DNA of 45,938 nt from Candidatus Omnitrophota bacterium. Its GTDB lineage: Bacteria; Omnitrophota; Gorgyraeia; Duberdicusellales; 4484-171. The position numbers were made by a program, and so were the translations under genes. Below, piece after piece: positions 33,046-42,453 of this stretch (the stretch's first letter is position 1; each line of letters begins with the position of its first letter). A model generated the notes under the pieces. That model worked only from the letters and a program-made list of their open reading frames with translations, did no database searches and was not told the DNA's origin. The stretch is from positions 1 through 45,938 of the forward strand of contig JAQVMQ010000004.1 in the NCBI GenBank assembly GCA_028703535.1. The letters are read 5' to 3'.

Positions 33046-33071
33046 CATATTTGCATATGCATATCATGAAA

Positions 33072-33112
33072 ATATGGCCTTTTTAATGAAAATTCATTAA
33101 ATAAGGCCATAT
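33072..33112. terminator. Long inverted repeat, terminator of the rubrerythrin-superoxide reductase transcript
   Basis: Arms ATATGGCCT/AGGCCATAT continue, after a one- to two-base bulge, into TTTAATGAA/TTCATTAAA around a two-base centre. On the minus strand the stem is followed by TTTTC. It lies 27 bp after the superoxide reductase stop. Confidence 0.6.
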
Positions 33113-33138
33113 CGTAAAATTAATTTAAATTATATCAC

Positions 33139-33579
33139 TTAAAAATCTACTTCATTGAACCACAAACCATGGACATTACATAACTCCACAGCCGCAAGCT
33201 TACCAGAAAAGCCTGATTTTAAATGGATGGAAGCAACCGGATTAAGCCTGTCAGGCGTAAACATAACCCGCGAGATAAATTCTCTATTAGCATAAAGGTC
33301 AACATGCTGGATATTATGCTCAGTTAACATTGGGTGTAATATCTCTCCAATCTTTACGTGGACATCATTACATGCATCAGGAATAAGCCCACAGGCTTTA
33401 TGAATCTTTATGTCGGGTATATGTTTTTTTTCGGTCTCACCTTTTTCAGCTTTATCTGCCGAGGTCTTTAACGCATCATCTTTTTCAATGAAAGATTTGG
33501 CTCCGCATACCGGACACTGTTCAGGAACAATTTCATTTATCGCCACATAACTACAAACCTTACACACTATACCTTTCAT
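33139..33579 (-). CDS. Superoxide reductase with N-terminal rubredoxin-like zinc ribbon
   Basis: Reduces superoxide to hydrogen peroxide in the cytoplasm without releasing oxygen. The 146-aa protein has a small Cys4 knuckle (C6, C9, C22, C25), a charged linker, and a neelaredoxin-type domain. Iron ligand candidates are the His in KKHIP, the two His in LHPMLTEHNI, and Cys plus His in ELCNVHGLW. GGAGG precedes the ATG, and the gene follows rubrerythrin by 24 bp. Together they would turn superoxide into water through peroxide. Confidence 0.9.
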   Translation of the reverse strand: MKGIVCKVCSYVAINEIVPEQCPVCGAKSFIEKDDALKTSADKAEKGETEKKHIPDIKIHKACGLIPDACNDVHVKIGEILHPMLTEHNIQHVDLYANREFISRVMFTPDRLNPVASIHLKSGFSGKLAAVELCNVHGLWFNEVDF

Positions 33580-33603
33580 ATCACACCTCCGTTTTCATTC
33601 GGA

Positions 33604-34179
33604 TTAATAATTTTCACATAAAATCTCATAATAGGCCTGAGGATGCTTACATGCCGGACATGTATCAGGCGCAACCTTGCTCTCATGAACATATCCGCAA
33701 TTACGGCATTTCCATTTTACTATAATATCTTTAGAAAATACCGAACCTTCCTTAACGTTAGCTAAAAGCTTACGATATCTTTTTTCATGTTTCTCCTCTA
33801 CCTTAGCTATTTCTTTAAACGTATCGGCAATTTCGTCAAACCCCTCTTCTCTGGCTGTTTTTTCGGCTTCTTTATAAAGCTGTGTCCATTCCTCATTCTC
33901 TCCTTCTGCCGCTGCCAATAAATTCGCCGCGGTATCACCGATAATACCTGCCGGATACGTAGCTGTAATTTCCAAAGGCCCGCCTTCAAGATGTTTGAAA
34001 AATCTTTTGGCATGTTCTTTTTCATTATCCGCTGTTTCTAAAAAAATAGCCGATATTTGCTCATATCCTGCCTTTTTCGCTACAGACGCAAAATAAGTAT
34101 ACCTGGTTCTCGCCTGTGACTCACCCGCAAACGACGCAAGAAGATTTTTCTCTGTTTTTGTTCCTTTCACACTTGCCAT
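33604..34179 (-). CDS. rbr: Rubrerythrin (peroxide reductase)
   Basis: A 191-aa protein with an N-terminal ferritin-like diiron domain (FAGESQARTRYTYFA, ETADNEKEHAKRFF, EEGFDEIADTFKEIAKVEEKHEKRY carrying the Glu/His ligands; quoted as separate motif blocks) and a C-terminal rubredoxin domain (WKCRNCGYVHES and CPACKHP). Rubrerythrins reduce hydrogen peroxide in anaerobes. GGGAGG precedes the ATG. A hairpin GTTAGA/TCTAAC (34206-34224) lies just upstream and may be regulatory. Confidence 0.95.
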   Translation of the reverse strand: MASVKGTKTEKNLLASFAGESQARTRYTYFASVAKKAGYEQISAIFLETADNEKEHAKRFFKHLEGGPLEITATYPAGIIGDTAANLLAAAEGENEEWTQLYKEAEKTAREEGFDEIADTFKEIAKVEEKHEKRYRKLLANVKEGSVFSKDIIVKWKCRNCGYVHESKVAPDTCPACKHPQAYYEILCENY

Positions 34180-34317
34180 ATTAGATACCTCCCTTTTTTA
34201 GTCGTTAGATTTTAGTCTCTAACGGCTCGTAATATTTAATTTAAAGTTATAAAAAACCATTAACTTCTTTATTTTCAAGAACAATCTCAACCAACAACCG
34301 ATAATTAATTAAAGCTA

Positions 34318-35508
34318 TCAGTTTTGCCCATAATCAGACGCAACAATGTCGTCTTTTACTTTTTCTTCTATTGCTCTCAGAATTTCATTGTCAGGAACAT
34401 ACTGGAAACTAATCGCCTCTAACATATCACAGCCACAACTCTTTAATACCTCATAAATTTGACCTATACTTTGCCCTCCCCAGCCATATGAGCCGAAGGC
34501 AAGCCCTATCCTGCCTTTCGGAGAAAGACCCTTAAGATAGGTAAGAAAGGCCGAAACCGTAGGCATTATTCCATTGTTTAAAGTAGGCGAACCTACGCAA
34601 ACATATTTTGCATCCAGCACTTCTGTCATAATATCTGAAATATGAATATCCCGAAGATTAAACAACTTTGTAGTTATCTTTTTTCCGTTAAAAACATCAT
34701 TTATAAGCTCCGCTATTTTCTTAGTCGATCCCCACATAGTGTCATACACTATAACCGCTTTTGTCTCTACTTGATTTTCAGACCACTTTTTATATAAAGT
34801 GACTATATCATCTATATGTTTACGCCAAATAATACCATGACTTGGCGCTATCATCTCTACATCAAGTGAAGAAACAGCTTTTAATGCCTTCTGCACCGAA
34901 ACGCCGTAAGGTAAAACTATATTAGCGTAATATTTCGCTGCTTCATTTTTTATAATATCAATATCAATTTCATCGTCGAATCTCTCATCTGAAGCTATAT
35001 GCTGCCCGAAAGCATCATTCGATAATAAAAGTTTTTCTTTTTCTATATACGACACCATCGAATCCGGCCAATGAACCATTTGAGTAAGAACAAAGCTTAT
35101 ATCATGATTGCCTATACTCAAGACATCTCCGGTATTAACGGTCTTAAAAGTCCAATCCAAACCATAATAATGCTGCCTCAAGCCTTTCTCACCATTAGGC
35201 GAAGTAACAACAACGGCATCAGGGCACAATTCTAAGATTTCGGGTAACGACCCCGAATGGTCCATCTCCACATGATTAGATATAATATATTTTATATCTG
35301 CGGGATCAATGATGCTTTTTATTCTTTCAAGCATCTCACCATAAAAATAATGTTTCACTGTATCAACAAGCGTTATCTCTTCATCAATTATTAAATACGC
35401 ATTATAGGTGCTCCCGCGTTGAGTACGGTATCCGTGAAAATTCCTTAGATCCCAATCAACCGCGCCTACCCAATATATACCTTTCTTTATTTCTATAGCC
35501 TTTTTCAT
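34318..35508 (-). CDS. Flavodiiron protein (FprA, oxygen/NO reductase)
   Basis: A 396-aa A-type flavoprotein that reduces oxygen to water (or NO to N2O) with electrons from rubredoxin-like donors. The metallo-beta-lactamase-like diiron domain has NHVEMDHSGSLPEI, supplying the H-x-E-x-D-H ligands, and further His in VHWPDSM and SHGIIW. The flavodoxin domain has the FMN phosphate loop YDTMWGSTKK and SPTLNNGIMPT. No rubredoxin domain is fused. The start overlaps the PNPOx-like gene stop by 4 bp. Confidence 0.95.
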   Translation of the reverse strand: MKKAIEIKKGIYWVGAVDWDLRNFHGYRTQRGSTYNAYLIIDEEITLVDTVKHYFYGEMLERIKSIIDPADIKYIISNHVEMDHSGSLPEILELCPDAVVVTSPNGEKGLRQHYYGLDWTFKTVNTGDVLSIGNHDISFVLTQMVHWPDSMVSYIEKEKLLLSNDAFGQHIASDERFDDEIDIDIIKNEAAKYYANIVLPYGVSVQKALKAVSSLDVEMIAPSHGIIWRKHIDDIVTLYKKWSENQVETKAVIVYDTMWGSTKKIAELINDVFNGKKITTKLFNLRDIHISDIMTEVLDAKYVCVGSPTLNNGIMPTVSAFLTYLKGLSPKGRIGLAFGSYGWGGQSIGQIYEVLKSCGCDMLEAISFQYVPDNEILRAIEEKVKDDIVASDYGQN

Positions 35509-35981
35509 TTCTTACCCTCCCGAAAACATGAAGGTGGAGATAAATCAACTATATCATCGACATCTATCTCAATAAGATATTTCGGCTCAGCAGGCAAATG
35601 CGCTTCATGATGAGAGTTGGATGCGGTCTCCCTCTGAACACTTTTTATAAGTCTGTCGGATATTCGCTTTAAAACTTTTCTCTCCCATTCTTTTAAATAT
35701 TCATCATGAATATCCTCTTTATACACTATCTTTGCTTTACCTTTCAGGGTATATCCTTTAAAAGTATGTTCATCCACCTGCGTAATGCTCACTATTGGAT
35801 TATTTTTTAAATTATTATAAGTCCTGTTATGATAAAGATCTATAACATAAACTCTGCCATCTTCATAAACCCCGACAATGCCTTTGGCCGAACAATGTAT
35901 AGAACCATCCTGACTTATTGTTGAAACAATAACAAAATGTTGATTCTTTAGAAAAAATATTATATCTTTCGATAGATTCAT
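35505..35981 (-). CDS. Pyridoxamine 5'-phosphate oxidase-like flavin-binding protein
   Basis: A 158-aa split-barrel protein of the PNPOx-like superfamily. The N-terminal FVIVSTISQDGSIHCSAKGI and VYVIDLYHNRTYNNLKNNP blocks are typical of FMN-binding members. Such proteins are often co-encoded with flavodiiron proteins or rubredoxin partners and may act as flavin or electron carriers; true pyridoxine oxidase activity is unlikely. It is coupled to the flavodiiron gene and follows rrf2 by 11 bp. Confidence 0.85.
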   Translation of the reverse strand: MNLSKDIIFFLKNQHFVIVSTISQDGSIHCSAKGIVGVYEDGRVYVIDLYHNRTYNNLKNNPIVSITQVDEHTFKGYTLKGKAKIVYKEDIHDEYLKEWERKVLKRISDRLIKSVQRETASNSHHEAHLPAEPKYLIEIDVDDIVDLSPPSCFREGKK

Positions 35982-35992
35982 AATCTATACCT

Positions 35993-36397
35993 TTATTTTA
36001 CCTTTAATATTTTACTTATCGTCGCTTTTTTCAAATCTATTCTAATCTTAGCCTCCAGCTTATCTAAAACCTTTTTAACCTTACAAGTTCTTATATTATC
36101 ACAAGGCCTCTTTTTAACAATATGGTCATTTAATATAATCGGATCTTGAAATGCCGTTATAATATCTAATAAAGATATACTGCCTGCGGCTTTGCATAAA
36201 GAAAATCCGCCATTTTTCCCTTTGTATGATTTTAAAATATTCTTTTTACTTAATATCTGTAAATTTTTTCTTAAAAATTGCATGGGAACAGAGAGACAAT
36301 CTGCCAATTTTTTTACCGTTACTATTTTCTCTTTTTCCGACGCGACAAAACACACCGCCCTAATCGCATAATCAATGTCCCTTGTAATTATTTTCAT
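35993..36397 (-). CDS. Rrf2-family transcriptional regulator
   Basis: A 134-aa winged-helix regulator of the IscR/NsrR/Rrf2 family. It starts MKIITRDIDYAIRAVCFVA and has the recognition helix VPMQFLRKNLQILSKKNILKS and the wing GKNGGFSLCKAAGSISLLDI (motif cores). Cysteines in RPCDNIRTCKVKK sit where Fe-S-binding members carry their cluster ligands, so it may sense oxygen, NO or redox state through a cluster. It heads the operon with the PNPOx-like and flavodiiron genes and has a clear operator upstream. Confidence 0.9.
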   Translation of the reverse strand: MKIITRDIDYAIRAVCFVASEKEKIVTVKKLADCLSVPMQFLRKNLQILSKKNILKSYKGKNGGFSLCKAAGSISLLDIITAFQDPIILNDHIVKKRPCDNIRTCKVKKVLDKLEAKIRIDLKKATISKILKVK

Positions 36398-36431
36398 TTC
36401 ACACCTTAGTATAAAGAAAATCCATAATCAT

Positions 36432-36460
36432 AATGATACCTTCATGGTATCATTTGTCAA
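36432..36460 (-). promoter_or_regulatory. Rrf2 operator overlapping the rrf2 promoter
   Basis: TTGACA (36460-36455), 16-bp spacer and TATCAT (36438-36433) form the promoter. A perfect inverted repeat with 9-bp arms AATGATACC/GGTATCATT and a 5-bp centre (36432-36454) fills the space between the two boxes, so a bound repressor would exclude RNA polymerase. Confidence 0.75.
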
Positions 36461-36516
36461 GTAATTTCTATGTCTTGAGTTGCGCAATATTAAAGACTAA
36501 CTATGTTAAATATATA

Positions 36517-37317
36517 TTATTCGGTTTTATGTAAAGCTATCTCGGCTTCCCGTATTAAAATATAGGGGTCATCAGATTCGACTAACGCGCTTATCCCTAT
36601 GTCCTTGCATATCTGTTCAGTTATATTACGGTTAAGCCTCTCGTCTTCGGGCGTATATAAAACACAGGGTATACCCATAGTTTTAGGCATTTGTTTCAAT
36701 TTTGCTATGACCAGATCGCCATGAAGATCATCCAACCCCAATTTAATCAATATAATATCCGGCACATCAACCATTATTCTGTCAATTGTAGCCAAGCCGC
36801 TGTTAGACGAACTAACAAGATACCCTTCATTCAGAAAAGCTATCGCTATCTTGTCAAATGCTTCCTTTTTATTATCTACAATTAATATTTTCTTGGGCTT
36901 CAGTTTATCTTTTTTATGTTCTTCAATCCGAGCTTTTTCATACCGCTTTCGTATTATTACATCTATTTCGTTAAATAAATTATCCAGATCAAAAGGTTTA
37001 GTCATAAATCCATCAACGTTAAGATCCATGAATAATTGCTCTAAATTGGCACGGGCAGTTAAAACAAGCACAGGATATTTAGCCCTGTAATCATCACCTA
37101 TTATATTTTTATAAAACTCTATGCCGCCCATCTTAGGCATATTCATGTCTAACACGATAAGTGCAGGTGTTATCTCTTTCAACTTTTCCAGACCTTCCAG
37201 CCCATTATAAGCCGTAACAACATTGTATCCCTTTTTAGCTTTCAATTGGAACGCTACGGCATCAATAAGATCAGCTTCATCATCAATTAATAAAACTGTA
37301 ATTTTTTCATTATCCAT
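36517..37317 (-). CDS. Tandem-receiver response regulator, second receiver degenerate
   Basis: 266 aa from the ATG at 37317, which overlaps the upstream kinase gene by 8 bp; a longer frame starting inside that gene is rejected. Receiver 1 has LLIDDEADLI, the phospho-Asp in IVLDMNMPKMGG, VLTARA and MTKPFD. Receiver 2 has LIVDNKKE but ILIKLGLDDLHG at the acceptor strand, so the phosphorylatable Asp is replaced. There is no output domain, so it probably acts by protein contact in a phosphorelay. Confidence 0.85.
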   Translation of the reverse strand: MDNEKITVLLIDDEADLIDAVAFQLKAKKGYNVVTAYNGLEGLEKLKEITPALIVLDMNMPKMGGIEFYKNIIGDDYRAKYPVLVLTARANLEQLFMDLNVDGFMTKPFDLDNLFNEIDVIIRKRYEKARIEEHKKDKLKPKKILIVDNKKEAFDKIAIAFLNEGYLVSSSNSGLATIDRIMVDVPDIILIKLGLDDLHGDLVIAKLKQMPKTMGIPCVLYTPEDERLNRNITEQICKDIGISALVESDDPYILIREAEIALHKTE

Positions 37318-38479
37318 TTTCTTCTCTCTTTTTAGCAGGCAAAGTGAAACAAAAACTGCTGCCGCCACTCTGCCCTGACTCTACCCATATTTTACCACAA
37401 TGTTTCTCTATTATCTCCTTACAAATAGCCAGCCCCAACCCCGTACCCCCGGTTCCTCTTGTCGCATAATCACCCAACTGTTGAAATTTTTTAAATAATT
37501 TATCTAAATCTTCCTGTCTTATACCTGGGCCGCTATCTTTAATTTTTATCACGACACTCTCCTCTTTGGCAATAACGCCAGTCGAAATATCTATACCGCC
37601 CTTTTCCGTAAATTTTATAGCATTCCCTATAAGATTATCCAACACCTGGTTTATCTTATCGGAATCCAACAAAACCATCGGGATATCCCCCGATAAATGG
37701 GTCTTTATATACAAACCTTTCTTATCAGCAACAAATCTCTGTATATCAGCAACCTCAGTAATTATTATATTCACATCCGTCTCTGTTAAATTTAATATTT
37801 CTTTGCCCGATTCTAATTTTGAAAGACTTAAAACATCATTAACCAATCTGCTTAACCTATCTACATTTGATTTGGCTTTATTTAAAAAATTTTTCTGATC
37901 ATCATTCAACTGACCGGTAGTTTCACTCATGACGACATCTATAGTCGTTTTGATTGAGGCAAGCGGAGTTCTTAATTCATGCGATACAGTAGATGAAAAT
38001 TCTTTTTGCGCTTCATACATCTTGCCTAATTTAGCATTCAACGCTAACAGCTGGTTATTCTGATTTGTTATCTCTTCCATAAGCTCTCTATTTTTCTGAC
38101 GCAGATCAAAACGTTCAATTGCTTCCAGTATTGTTCTCCGCAAAGAGATATCATCCCACGGTTTATTTATGAATCGATATACACCCCCTTTATTTATGGC
38201 ATCTTCGGCTATTTGTATATCTGTATATCCGGTAAACAATATTCTTACTATATAGGGATATTTCTCTTTCACTTTTTCAAGAAACTCAGTGCCGGATATT
38301 TCCGGCATACGATGATCGGATAAAACTACTTTAACTTTTTCTTTAGAAATAGCCTCAAGCGCTTCTGAATGTTTTGTTGTTGTAAAAATACCGAAAGGCT
38401 CATCCTTAAACAAACGGGTTAAAGAATTCAAGATATTCTGTTCATCATCCAAAATAACGACATTTATTTCTTTCATCAT
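37310..38479 (-). CDS. Receiver-histidine kinase hybrid (cytoplasmic)
   Basis: A 389-aa soluble protein: N-terminal receiver (about 4-120; LDDEQNIL, phospho-Asp in VVLSDHRMPEISG, INKPWDD), a coiled-coil linker (about 125-165), phosphoacceptor segment FSSTVSHELRTPLASIK, and an ATP-binding lobe (LIGNAIKFTEKGG, DSGPGIR, GTGGTGLGLAICKEI). No membrane segment. It probably takes phosphoryl groups from the upstream regulator or kinase and passes them to the tandem-receiver protein encoded next. Confidence 0.9.
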   Translation of the reverse strand: MMKEINVVILDDEQNILNSLTRLFKDEPFGIFTTTKHSEALEAISKEKVKVVLSDHRMPEISGTEFLEKVKEKYPYIVRILFTGYTDIQIAEDAINKGGVYRFINKPWDDISLRRTILEAIERFDLRQKNRELMEEITNQNNQLLALNAKLGKMYEAQKEFSSTVSHELRTPLASIKTTIDVVMSETTGQLNDDQKNFLNKAKSNVDRLSRLVNDVLSLSKLESGKEILNLTETDVNIIITEVADIQRFVADKKGLYIKTHLSGDIPMVLLDSDKINQVLDNLIGNAIKFTEKGGIDISTGVIAKEESVVIKIKDSGPGIRQEDLDKLFKKFQQLGDYATRGTGGTGLGLAICKEIIEKHCGKIWVESGQSGGSSFCFTLPAKKREENG

Positions 38480-38491
38480 CTCTCCGATAAA

Positions 38492-38995
38492 CTATTCTAA
38501 AATAATGTTACCCTTATCATCTCTCTTGACACTCGTAATCCCCGGATATTGTCTCTCGAATTTTTCTATATACTCATCGCGTTTTTTTATTTCATTCAAT
38601 AACTTCCTATTTTCAGCTAAAACTTTTTTATGTGCTAAAGCTAATTTCACTGTCACCCGCAAATCATCATTATCCCATGGTTTTAAAATAAATTTATAAA
38701 GAATAGATTTATTTATAGCATCTATTGCCATATTAAGGTCGGCATTACCTGTAAGCAATATATTGATTATTTCGGGATATTTCTCCGAAATTTTATTTAA
38801 AAAATCCATACCATTCATTCCAAACATCTTATAATCACAAATAATAAGATCCGGCTTTTCTTTGAGAACAATCTCTTCTGCAAGCTCTGCGCTTATGGTA
38901 CCTATAATGTTATAATTATCTTCATGTAAGACTCTTTTAAGAGAATTTATAACATTCTCGTCATCATCAACTAATAAAATTTTATAATCGGCCAT
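38492..38995 (-). CDS. Stand-alone receiver with C-terminal helical tail
   Basis: A 167-aa receiver (LLVDDDENVI, phospho-Asp in LIICDYKMFGMNG, ILLTGNAD, LKPWDND) with a charged helical extension (about 125-167). The receiver wording resembles that of RpfG-type regulators, but no HD-GYP or other output domain follows. It sits between the membrane kinase and the receiver-kinase, so it is the likely first acceptor of the kinase. Confidence 0.88.
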   Translation of the reverse strand: MADYKILLVDDDENVINSLKRVLHEDNYNIIGTISAELAEEIVLKEKPDLIICDYKMFGMNGMDFLNKISEKYPEIINILLTGNADLNMAIDAINKSILYKFILKPWDNDDLRVTVKLALAHKKVLAENRKLLNEIKKRDEYIEKFERQYPGITSVKRDDKGNIILE

Positions 38996-39041
38996 TCATA
39001 CCTCCTCGATTAAACATCACGCTTATTAGTATCTCCACCGG

Positions 39042-40796
39042 TTAAACCGGAATAATAACAGTAAACTTAGTGCCCTTGCCCACCGTGCTGTCCACGGTTA
39101 TATGTCCCTTATGTGCTTTTATAATATCATAGCTTAAGCTCAAACCCAGGCCTGTTCCTACACCAGATTTTTTGGTAGTAAAAAACGGTTCAAATATATT
39201 TTTAGCTATTTCAGGCGACATACCTCTGCCAGTATCAATAACATCTACATAAACATTTCTGTCTTTAATATGAGTTCTTACTGTGATCTTACCTCTATTA
39301 TCCATTGCCTGCACGGCGTTTGTCAATAAATTAATGAATACCTGGCCCAATTGCTGAGGGTTACATTCTATTTTAGGAATATCGCCATATTCCTTCTCAA
39401 GTTCGGCTTTATATTTTATTTCGTTCCAAACAATATTTATTACACCATCGATTACTTTATTAATATCTTCCATCGTCTTAACTTTTTCGTCACGCCGAGA
39501 AAAAGTCTTTAAATCCATAACTATCTTTTTTATTCTATCAAGCCCGTCCTGCGATTCTTTTAAAAGATTATGGATATCTTTCATAATATACTGAATATCT
39601 AATTCATCTTCTATATGTGCTATCTGCTCCTCTATCCTCTGCGCCTCTGCAACATCGCCGTTTTTGACCGAAGTCTGCAAAGAATCTAACTCTATCAAAA
39701 TACGCTCAAGTGACCTTACATACTTATCGAGCGTAGAAAGATTGCTATTAACAAATCCCAAAGGATTATTTATTTCATGTGCTACACCTGCCGAAAGCTG
39801 GCCGATTGAAGCTAATTTCTCAGACTGTATGAGCTGGTTCTGCGCTCTCTTCAGTTCGTCATTTGCCTCTTTAATATCGGCAAACATATTTTTAATAGCC
39901 CGCTCATTATCGGCCAAATATTTATTCGTAACACGCATCTCAATATTCTTTTTTTCGAGCTCTTCCTGGGTCTCTTTGTGTTTATCGATTTCTTTATATA
40001 GATTTTCTATTGATGTAGTACTATTCCGTAAGTGGTTAAGCATAGAATTGAAGGCTCTGCCCAAATCACCGATTTCATCTTTGGCTGAAACATCTACGTC
40101 TTTGCTTAAATCTCCCTTAGCAATTTGAAGCGCGGCTTTATTTAAAACTAATATAGGTTTTACTATAGTTTTAGCTACAAACAACGCAACAAAAATACCT
40201 ATAGCCATAATAAAAAAAACTATCGCCACCTGGCGGCTAACAACCCTAAAGACAAGTTCTTCTAACGCAGTTTTATTTTTTATCAACATTTTCTGTATAC
40301 CGTCTAATAAATACCTGACACTTTTTTTAACTTTATTTATCTGGTCATACACCAAAATGACCTGTGTATTTACTTCCCGGCTTGTCGAAAGCATGTAATT
40401 AATTTTACCCACGCCTTCTATCATTTTCTTAAGATCAGAAAAGTTATCTTCACATTCCCCAAGTCCCGTCACCCCATAAGCACCCAGGTCCTGACTCAAC
40501 CTTTTTATTCTAGTTTCCATATTCTCAATTTCATTAAACGCCTCTTCATAATAAGTCAAATAACGAAACTCAAAAAAATTATCTATTTTAGACTCCAATG
40601 TCTCAAGTGATATAGACATCTCATAAAGAGAGCTCGCCTGATTATTATAAAATATAGCCTGTCTTGAAATATTACGCAAAGAAGAGATGTTCAGATAATC
40701 AAAAAATCCTACCAAGCCGAAAAGAATAAGTATAACAATAAATCCGAAAAAAAATTTTTTAAATATAGAGTTGAAAAATATTTTCTGTATAAACAT
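39042..40796 (-). CDS. Membrane sensor histidine kinase with HAMP
   Basis: 584 aa. First membrane helix about 13-33, helical periplasmic domain (about 35-190, four-helix-bundle-like), second helix about 193-215, HAMP ([19 protein letters not shown]-type), a long coiled coil (about 265-330), phosphoacceptor [20 protein letters not shown], and an ATP lobe with [18 protein letters not shown] and [14 protein letters not shown]. The HAMP-coil-HEINNP layout is typical of kinases that accept input from a periplasmic binding protein, and such a gene lies just upstream (9 bp). Confidence 0.9.
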   Translation of the reverse strand: MFIQKIFFNSIFKKFFFGFIVILILFGLVGFFDYLNISSLRNISRQAIFYNNQASSLYEMSISLETLESKIDNFFEFRYLTYYEEAFNEIENMETRIKRLSQDLGAYGVTGLGECEDNFSDLKKMIEGVGKINYMLSTSREVNTQVILVYDQINKVKKSVRYLLDGIQKMLIKNKTALEELVFRVVSRQVAIVFFIMAIGIFVALFVAKTIVKPILVLNKAALQIAKGDLSKDVDVSAKDEIGDLGRAFNSMLNHLRNSTTSIENLYKEIDKHKETQEELEKKNIEMRVTNKYLADNERAIKNMFADIKEANDELKRAQNQLIQSEKLASIGQLSAGVAHEINNPLGFVNSNLSTLDKYVRSLERILIELDSLQTSVKNGDVAEAQRIEEQIAHIEDELDIQYIMKDIHNLLKESQDGLDRIKKIVMDLKTFSRRDEKVKTMEDINKVIDGVINIVWNEIKYKAELEKEYGDIPKIECNPQQLGQVFINLLTNAVQAMDNRGKITVRTHIKDRNVYVDVIDTGRGMSPEIAKNIFEPFFTTKKSGVGTGLGLSLSYDIIKAHKGHITVDSTVGKGTKFTVIIPV

Positions 40797-40804
40797 TGTT
40801 CTCG

Positions 40805-41911
40805 CTAAAAAATTATCTCCGCTTGTTTCAATAATCTCGGCCTCAAAACGACTCCTAATTTATCGGCTATATTAATATTCAGATAAACTTTGCCGTTCTT
40901 ATTACGTACTATCGGTATATCTTTCGGATCTTCACCATTTAAAATGCGCAACGCCGTTTGAGCCGCGTATTCGCCCTGTTCTTCCCCCTCTTTGGCTAAA
41001 GTCATTAAAACATATTTTGCCATCCAATCAAGCACAGAGCCTGTAGGTATAAAGGTATTCTCTTTAACAAAAACCTCAGCTTCAACAGCATCCCAGCCTT
41101 CAACTCCCGCGTCATTATATACAATAAGTATATCAACCTCATTTTGCATCTTTAAAAAATATCTTTTCCACTCTGAAAATGTTTTAGCATACATTTCAGT
41201 TAAAGTGATATGAAATATTTTTTTATAACTTTCGGCTTCTTTCCGATCGGTCAGGACATCCCCTCCCAAAAAACCTATGCGGTTGCCTTTTGAATAATTC
41301 AATAATTCCTCTATCAATTTGGATATTAACGATACCTCCACCATCCCCGTAGCATTTGAATAAGGATAACCATACACCGTCTCATCCCAATTAACACCGC
41401 AAAAAACTATAGGCAGATCAATATCCTTATAATACGGCTCAATTAAATATTTTGAAGCATTATCATCTGCCGCGATGATCAGATCGGGTTTATATTTTTT
41501 TATCATATCATTAGCTAAAATAGCCGCCTGTTTTTTGAATTCTTCAGAAATATTTCTTTTAGTATCCATTCTGTATATCCGCAGTTCAACGCCCGAACCT
41601 TTGAGGCCGTCAACAACGCCGGAAATAACACTATCGCTCCATTCATATCCCTCATGATAAGAATCAATACAAAGCACCTTTTTGCCCTCAAAGTCATCTG
41701 CATACACAAAAAACGTATTAAATAAAATAAAACTTAAAACAAAAAATCTTGACCATCTGATTTGTTGAAACAAATTTCTATTGTCTAAAAACCGCGTTTT
41801 CCCGCACACGCTAAATGTCACACAAAGTCTAGAATATAGACTCACACAATATCGAAAAATAAAAATTTTATTATTTATGAATAAATAACAAAGATCTTTT
41901 AGTTTTATCAT
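40805..41911 (-). CDS. Periplasmic ABC-type substrate-binding protein, likely sensor input
   Basis: 368 aa as read from the ATG at 41911. The mature domain begins near KKVLCIDSYHEGYEWSDSV, the start seen in the ABC_sub_bind family, with LIIAADDNASKYL and PIVFCGVN further on. The hydrophobic signal segment (about residues 53-69, ending VYA-DD) lies unusually deep, so the true start is probably downstream, perhaps a TTG near 41770. There are no permease or ATPase genes nearby; its position directly before a sensor kinase suggests ligand sensing. The ligand is unknown. Confidence 0.8.
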   Translation of the reverse strand: MIKLKDLCYLFINNKIFIFRYCVSLYSRLCVTFSVCGKTRFLDNRNLFQQIRWSRFFVLSFILFNTFFVYADDFEGKKVLCIDSYHEGYEWSDSVISGVVDGLKGSGVELRIYRMDTKRNISEEFKKQAAILANDMIKKYKPDLIIAADDNASKYLIEPYYKDIDLPIVFCGVNWDETVYGYPYSNATGMVEVSLISKLIEELLNYSKGNRIGFLGGDVLTDRKEAESYKKIFHITLTEMYAKTFSEWKRYFLKMQNEVDILIVYNDAGVEGWDAVEAEVFVKENTFIPTGSVLDWMAKYVLMTLAKEGEEQGEYAAQTALRILNGEDPKDIPIVRNKNGKVYLNINIADKLGVVLRPRLLKQAEIIF

Positions 41912-41930
41912 AATACCTTAGTCTTTTTAG

Positions 41931-42425
41931 CTAATAAGACATTCCGCTGTCCCACAGCATATGGGTCTCACTGCCGCCTTCTGTATATTCCAGCCTGCCT
42001 TTAGCAAGATCTAGAAAAACCGATCGTCTCAATACCCCGCCCAACGCTCTTTTCCTTACCTCAATCCTTCTTTTTTTTAATATCTGTTCTACAGATATTA
42101 TGTTCTCTTTGGCTATATCATCATCCTTTTGCAGCAAAACGTTCGCGCCACCGACTAAACATACAACCAAATCATCGGCCATAGCACCACGCGCGGCGGT
42201 TTTATTGAACATTTCCTCTATAGCATCATGGGCATATATTATTTTAGAACCTTTATAATAAGAAGGCGCTTTACCCGGCAACAATATATGGGCCATTGCA
42301 GCTACCAATTTTTCATAAGAAAAAGCTATTACAACAATACATGAACCTATGGCCATAGCCCGCAGAGATAATTCTCCCGAAATAACTCTTACCTCGCCCG
42401 TATCAACATCTATAATAGAACCCAT
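41931..42425 (-). CDS. cheD: Chemoreceptor glutamine deamidase CheD
   Basis: CheD deamidates specific glutamines in chemoreceptor helices and in some species binds CheC. 164 aa from the ATG at 42425; a TTG two codons earlier also suits the AGGA upstream. The catalytic Cys and His sit in AIGSCIVV and AMAHILLPG as in known CheD, and GGANVL and KRALGGVLRRSV match conserved blocks. There is no chemoreceptor, CheC or CheA in the window. The upstream neighbour (28 bp) is a HAMP coiled-coil protein with glutamine pairs that fit the CheD target consensus. Confidence 0.92.
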   Translation of the reverse strand: MGSIIDVDTGEVRVISGELSLRAMAIGSCIVVIAFSYEKLVAAMAHILLPGKAPSYYKGSKIIYAHDAIEEMFNKTAARGAMADDLVVCLVGGANVLLQKDDDIAKENIISVEQILKKRRIEVRKRALGGVLRRSVFLDLAKGRLEYTEGGSETHMLWDSGMSY

Positions 42426-42453
42426 TGACAATCTATCCTGATAATTAAACTAT

